Assembly: GCA_038396585.1 (NCBI GenBank)
Contig: CP121691.1
Span: 2,790,001-2,854,000, forward strand
Direction of reading: 5' to 3'
Origin: Vallitaleaceae bacterium 9-2
GTDB taxonomy: Bacteria > Bacillota > Clostridia > Lachnospirales > Vallitaleaceae
Length of the DNA: 64,000 nucleotides
Shown: one piece after another, positions 60,980 to 64,000 of the stretch
How the letters are laid out: each line of letters begins with the position of its first letter
Position numbering within the stretch: position 1 is the stretch's first letter
Position numbers and translations under genes: made by a program
Notes under the pieces: generated by a model
What the model saw: only the letters and a program-made list of their open reading frames with translations
Told to the model about the DNA's origin: nothing
The model's database searches: none

Positions 60980-62014
60980 CTATTTTATCTTTACCGCTTT
61001 TCCCGTCCTAGAAGATTCCACACTTGCAAAAACAGCTTTCATGGCTGCAAGCGCTTGTTCTCCAGAATTTTCCTGTGATTCTTGTGTCACCAGACATTGG
61101 GCAAAAAGATCAATGACGCCGGATGCCGTTTGGTGGTCATTGGTCTGAATCTTATCAATCTCATAGTAGATATTTTCACCTTCTTTGGTCGTAATCGTAA
61201 TGGAATATGTGGGGTCATCATATATATGCATAATGCCTTTAGTTCCATATAAGACCGTTGCATTATCTTCCTTGCCATAATATGTCCAACTGGCGGTCAT
61301 CGTACCTACAATCCCGTTTTCCATTGTGTAGATACTGATGGCATTATCATCAACACCTATAAGATTTCCCGTGGCATCTTTTTTATCTAGAGTCACAATC
61401 TTTGCCATCACTTCTGTAATTTTTTGCCCTGTTAAAAACTGAATAACATCCGTTTTATGTATCCCTAGATCTCCTACGGCTCCAAGACGTGCCAGGTCTT
61501 TGTCAAAAAACCATATATTTTTACCCGGATCGATACTCCAAGTCTCCGGTCCTTTATGCCCAAAAGTGGTTCTAAACGAGATAATATCGCCGATACTACC
61601 TTCCTCAATAAGTTGTCTTGCTCTTCGATGCGCCTTGGTCAAGCGTTGATTGTGTCCAATCATTAAAAACCGCTCTTCTTCTTTGGCTACGCGAACCATT
61701 TCTTCACATTCTTCCAACGTGATGGCCATCGGTTTTTCACAAAGCACATGTTTACCTGCCCGTAGCGCTTCGATCGTTATACTGGCATGAGTGTGGTTAG
61801 CTGAACACACACTGACAGCATCAATCGATGGGTCTTTTAGCATAGCTTCATAACTGTCATATGCCTTTACCCCAAACTTTGTTGCAAGTTCTTGTGCTCT
61901 ATCTTGTCTCAAATCATAAAAGCCTGCTAATTCTGTATTTGAATTTGCCATGTATTCTGGTATATGTCTTACTTGCGCAATTTTTCCACAACCGATTATT
62001 CCTATTTTATACAT
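60980..62014 (-). CDS. Gfo/Idh/MocA family oxidoreductase
   Basis: A 344-residue dehydrogenase with KIGIIGCGKIAQVRH, catalytic EKP (HVLCEKPMAIT) and AVGDLGIHKTDVIQFLTG. It follows the ABC permease gene by 22 bp, and an exact repeat of AATTCTCCTCTTAATTCTC-like sequence sits between the two. It is one of four Gfo/Idh paralogues in the window. ATG 62014 follows AGAGGAGCT. Confidence 0.9.
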   Translation of the reverse strand: MYKIGIIGCGKIAQVRHIPEYMANSNTELAGFYDLRQDRAQELATKFGVKAYDSYEAMLKDPSIDAVSVCSANHTHASITIEALRAGKHVLCEKPMAITLEECEEMVRVAKEEERFLMIGHNQRLTKAHRRARQLIEEGSIGDIISFRTTFGHKGPETWSIDPGKNIWFFDKDLARLGAVGDLGIHKTDVIQFLTGQKITEVMAKIVTLDKKDATGNLIGVDDNAISIYTMENGIVGTMTASWTYYGKEDNATVLYGTKGIMHIYDDPTYSITITTKEGENIYYEIDKIQTNDHQTASGVIDLFAQCLVTQESQENSGEQALAAMKAVFASVESSRTGKAVKIK

Positions 62015-62036
62015 ATAGCTCCTCTTAATTCTCCTC

Positions 62037-63074
62037 TTAATTCTCTTCTTTTTTCTGCAACAATACAGCTCCAATTACAATCATACCTTTGAATGCTTCT
62101 CTTAAAAACGGAGGCACACCCAGTAAGTTCAATAAATTATTCATTACTGCAATTATTAGCATACCAAGGACTGCGCCCATAACTGAGCCTTTACCACCCG
62201 ACATAGATACACCACCGACAATAACTGCCGCGATGGCATCCATCTCATAGCCACTACCAGCATTGGCATAGTCCATAGACCCGATTCTAGACACCTGCAA
62301 AATAGCTGTTACACCTACGAGCATACCAATCAAGGCATACACTTTTCGCTTAACTTTGCCTACATTAATCCCTGACAGTTTTGCTGTTCTCTCATTGGAA
62401 CCAACCGCATAGACATATCGACCAAAAGCAGTTTTCTTCGATACAATATATAATATAATCGCGATAACCAGCCAATATATGATGGGCATAATCAATAGAT
62501 TTCCCATTTTTAAACTTGCAATTTGCAAAAATCCGGTGGGTACTTTTGGTGAGTTCGTTTGCATAAAATGCTGAGTAACACTTCGTAAAATTTTCATCAT
62601 CCCAAGCGTTGCTATAAATGGTGGCAACTTTCCTTTGGTTACCAAAACACCTGTCAACTGGCCTAATCCACACCCCATAGCAATAGCTACAACGATACCT
62701 ATAATGTATAAAGGTACACCTGTGATTCCCGTTGATGCCAAAAGCGCATTCGGTCCATTATCAATAATCATCATAAGAACTGCACCGACAGCTACCATCG
62801 TCGAGCCAACTGCCAAGTCGATTCCACCAGATATAATGACAAATGCCATTCCAAGGGCTACAATACCAACCCCTGCATTGTTTCTCAAAATGTTGATCCA
62901 GTTATTAGCCCAGGTCGCAAACCATTCTCCAAAAGAATCAAATTCAAATCCCAGCGCGACTGTTTGCAAGATGACCATGACAAACAACGCAACACCTGTG
63001 CTAAACAGCGCGCTTTCCGTCCAGTTTTTCTTAAACCATGTTATAAAGTTGAACTTTACTTTTGTCTTTTCCAT
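62037..63074 (-). CDS. Sugar ABC transporter permease (RbsC type)
   Basis: A 345-residue integral membrane protein with eight to ten helices. Family motifs include GMAFVIISGGIDLAVGSTMV at the second or third helix and YAVGSNERTAKLSGINVGKVKR in the coupling loop, followed by MDAIAAVIVGGVSMSGGKGSV. It pairs with the ATPase encoded just upstream to import a sugar or polyol. The start has TAGGAAGG. Confidence 0.9.
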   Translation of the reverse strand: MEKTKVKFNFITWFKKNWTESALFSTGVALFVMVILQTVALGFEFDSFGEWFATWANNWINILRNNAGVGIVALGMAFVIISGGIDLAVGSTMVAVGAVLMMIIDNGPNALLASTGITGVPLYIIGIVVAIAMGCGLGQLTGVLVTKGKLPPFIATLGMMKILRSVTQHFMQTNSPKVPTGFLQIASLKMGNLLIMPIIYWLVIAIILYIVSKKTAFGRYVYAVGSNERTAKLSGINVGKVKRKVYALIGMLVGVTAILQVSRIGSMDYANAGSGYEMDAIAAVIVGGVSMSGGKGSVMGAVLGMLIIAVMNNLLNLLGVPPFLREAFKGMIVIGAVLLQKKEEN

Positions 63075-63094
63075 CTGTATACCTTCCTATTCTC

Positions 63095-64000
63095 CTATTT
63101 GCCACCTGTTGCTAGACGCATAATCTTTTGTTCATTCATATCTTCTCCAGAGACTTCCCCTACAATCGCACCGTGATACATCACAAGACTTCGATCACAA
63201 ACCCTGATAATCTCCTGCGCTTCACTTGAAAGCACAATAATCCCAACACCTTGTCCTGCAAGTTTTAAGATAATATCATAGATTTCTTCCTTAGCACCTA
63301 CATCAACGCCTTGTGTCGGATTGTCCATAATCAAAATTTTAGGATTGGACGATAACCATTTTGCTAATACAATCTTTTGCTGATTTCCTCCAGATAGACT
63401 CGTAATCAAATCCAATTTTTTCTCCATCTTGATTTTTAGACTGTCTTTTTGTACGTCAAATTCAGTATTTTGCTTTTTTCGATCAATAAAAAAGCGTTTT
63501 TGCAAGCGTTTTAATGTAACAAGTGAACCATTTTCCAAAATGTTCATATCTTTTATGATGCCATTTTCTTTTCTGTTTCTTGGCACATATGCAATACCAA
63601 GATCTAGACCTTTTGTTGTTGAATCAATCTTCACCTGTTGATTATCGATATAGATGTCTCCTGTATACTTAGGTCGATCCCCAAAAACAGCTTGAAACAA
63701 CTCACTTCGTCCATCTCCCAGCAGTCCGGTTACACCTAGTATCTCACCTTGCCTTAAGTTTAAGGATATATCCCGAAAATGTGTGGCATCAGTAAGCCTC
63801 TCAAGCCTAAGAACCTCATTACCTATTTCCTTGTCTCGCTGCAGGCTTTCCGTTCGCACATCATGCCCTACCATATGCTTTGCCAAGTCATCGGTTGTGA
63901 CATCTTTTATCTCTCCTGTGGCAACCATGTTTCCATCTCTAAGTACAGTATACTTATTACATATTTCAACGACTTCTTTTAATTTGTGTGAGATAAAAAC
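63095..64000 (-). CDS. Sugar ABC transporter ATPase (RbsA/MglA type), C-terminal part
   Basis: 302 residues in frame from the right edge; no start is in the window, and the ATG at 63928 is internal. The sequence VFISHKLKEVVEICNKYTVLRDG is the end of the first ABC domain (the H-loop). The second domain has GLLGDGRSELFQAVFG (degenerate Walker A), LSGGNQQKIVLAKWL (signature) and LIMDNPTQGVDVGAK (Walker B). It energises the RbsC-type permease 20 bp downstream; the binding protein must lie to the right of the window. Confidence 0.92.
   Translation of the reverse strand, partial: VFISHKLKEVVEICNKYTVLRDGNMVATGEIKDVTTDDLAKHMVGHDVRTESLQRDKEIGNEVLRLERLTDATHFRDISLNLRQGEILGVTGLLGDGRSELFQAVFGDRPKYTGDIYIDNQQVKIDSTTKGLDLGIAYVPRNRKENGIIKDMNILENGSLVTLKRLQKRFFIDRKKQNTEFDVQKDSLKIKMEKKLDLITSLSGGNQQKIVLAKWLSSNPKILIMDNPTQGVDVGAKEEIYDIILKLAGQGVGIIVLSSEAQEIIRVCDRSLVMYHGAIVGEVSGEDMNEQKIMRLATGGK

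Overview
The window looks like a chromosome segment of a low-GC, Gram-positive Clostridia-type bacterium, perhaps Lachnospirales or Vallitaleaceae-like. The basis is AT-rich DNA, strong AGGAGG ribosome sites, short tRNA clusters without encoded CCA, many lipoproteins, an EFR1-type ferredoxin-flavodoxin, a DUF6323/DUF6179 pair and the style of the sugar operons. No rRNA is present, so the taxon is inference.

Layout. Positions 1-7500 are housekeeping: a FapA/DUF342 fragment, a DUF624 membrane protein, then a tight leftward run of Mn-dependent pyrophosphatase, uridine kinase, endonuclease III and a B12-radical SAM protein, with tRNA-Gln, tRNA-Pro, a D-lactate dehydrogenase and tRNA-Gly(TCC). Positions 7500-12210 form a probable antibiotic-response block: an MFS exporter, a MerR-methyltransferase fusion, and an ABC-F protein behind a 30-codon leader ORF and a terminator hairpin. 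Positions 12.2-20 kb hold a ferredoxin-flavodoxin, a lipoprotein, a small alarmone synthetase behind a tiny exported peptide, and assorted DUF proteins and gene remnants.

Positions 20-30 kb are an accessory island. A decayed IS21-family element is followed by what I read as a gene-cassette array: four integron attC-like sites (22777-22850, 24026-24099, 27148-27221, 29460-29586) and one half site (29984-30014), with no integrase in view. Three cassettes have matching inverted core sequences of 9 to 16 bases at their two ends and a fourth has 7, as expected for integron cassettes. The cargo includes a Pycsar-type pyrimidine cyclase with its membrane effector (split by an IS3-family element), an SMC/ABC-type ATPase, a lipoprotein and small proteins. 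All cassette genes read leftward, towards their attC.

Positions 30.3-47 kb return to the ordinary chromosome: flavoprotein, TPR, GNAT-Nudix fusion, XRE-superoxide-reductase-like fusion, lipoprotein, a sensor/response-regulator/histidine-kinase operon, a six-gene leftward sugar operon (two isomerases, two Gfo/Idh dehydrogenases, AraC regulator, symporter), and the DUF6323/DUF6179 pair.

Positions 47.06-55.92 kb are two tandem integrative elements bounded by three copies of the 3' end of tRNA-Gly(GCC). The small one carries one lipoprotein. The large one carries an integrase, a second tyrosine recombinase, and an overlapping two-gene operon made of an unknown 281-residue protein and a 1151-residue reverse transcriptase-HD phosphohydrolase fusion. 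This pair is the best candidate for an undescribed, probably anti-phage, system. A tRNA cluster (Gly, Phe, Leu, Tyr) follows. The last 7.5 kb hold a GIY-YIG protein, an AraC regulator, and a second sugar operon with a ribose-type ABC transporter that runs off the right edge.
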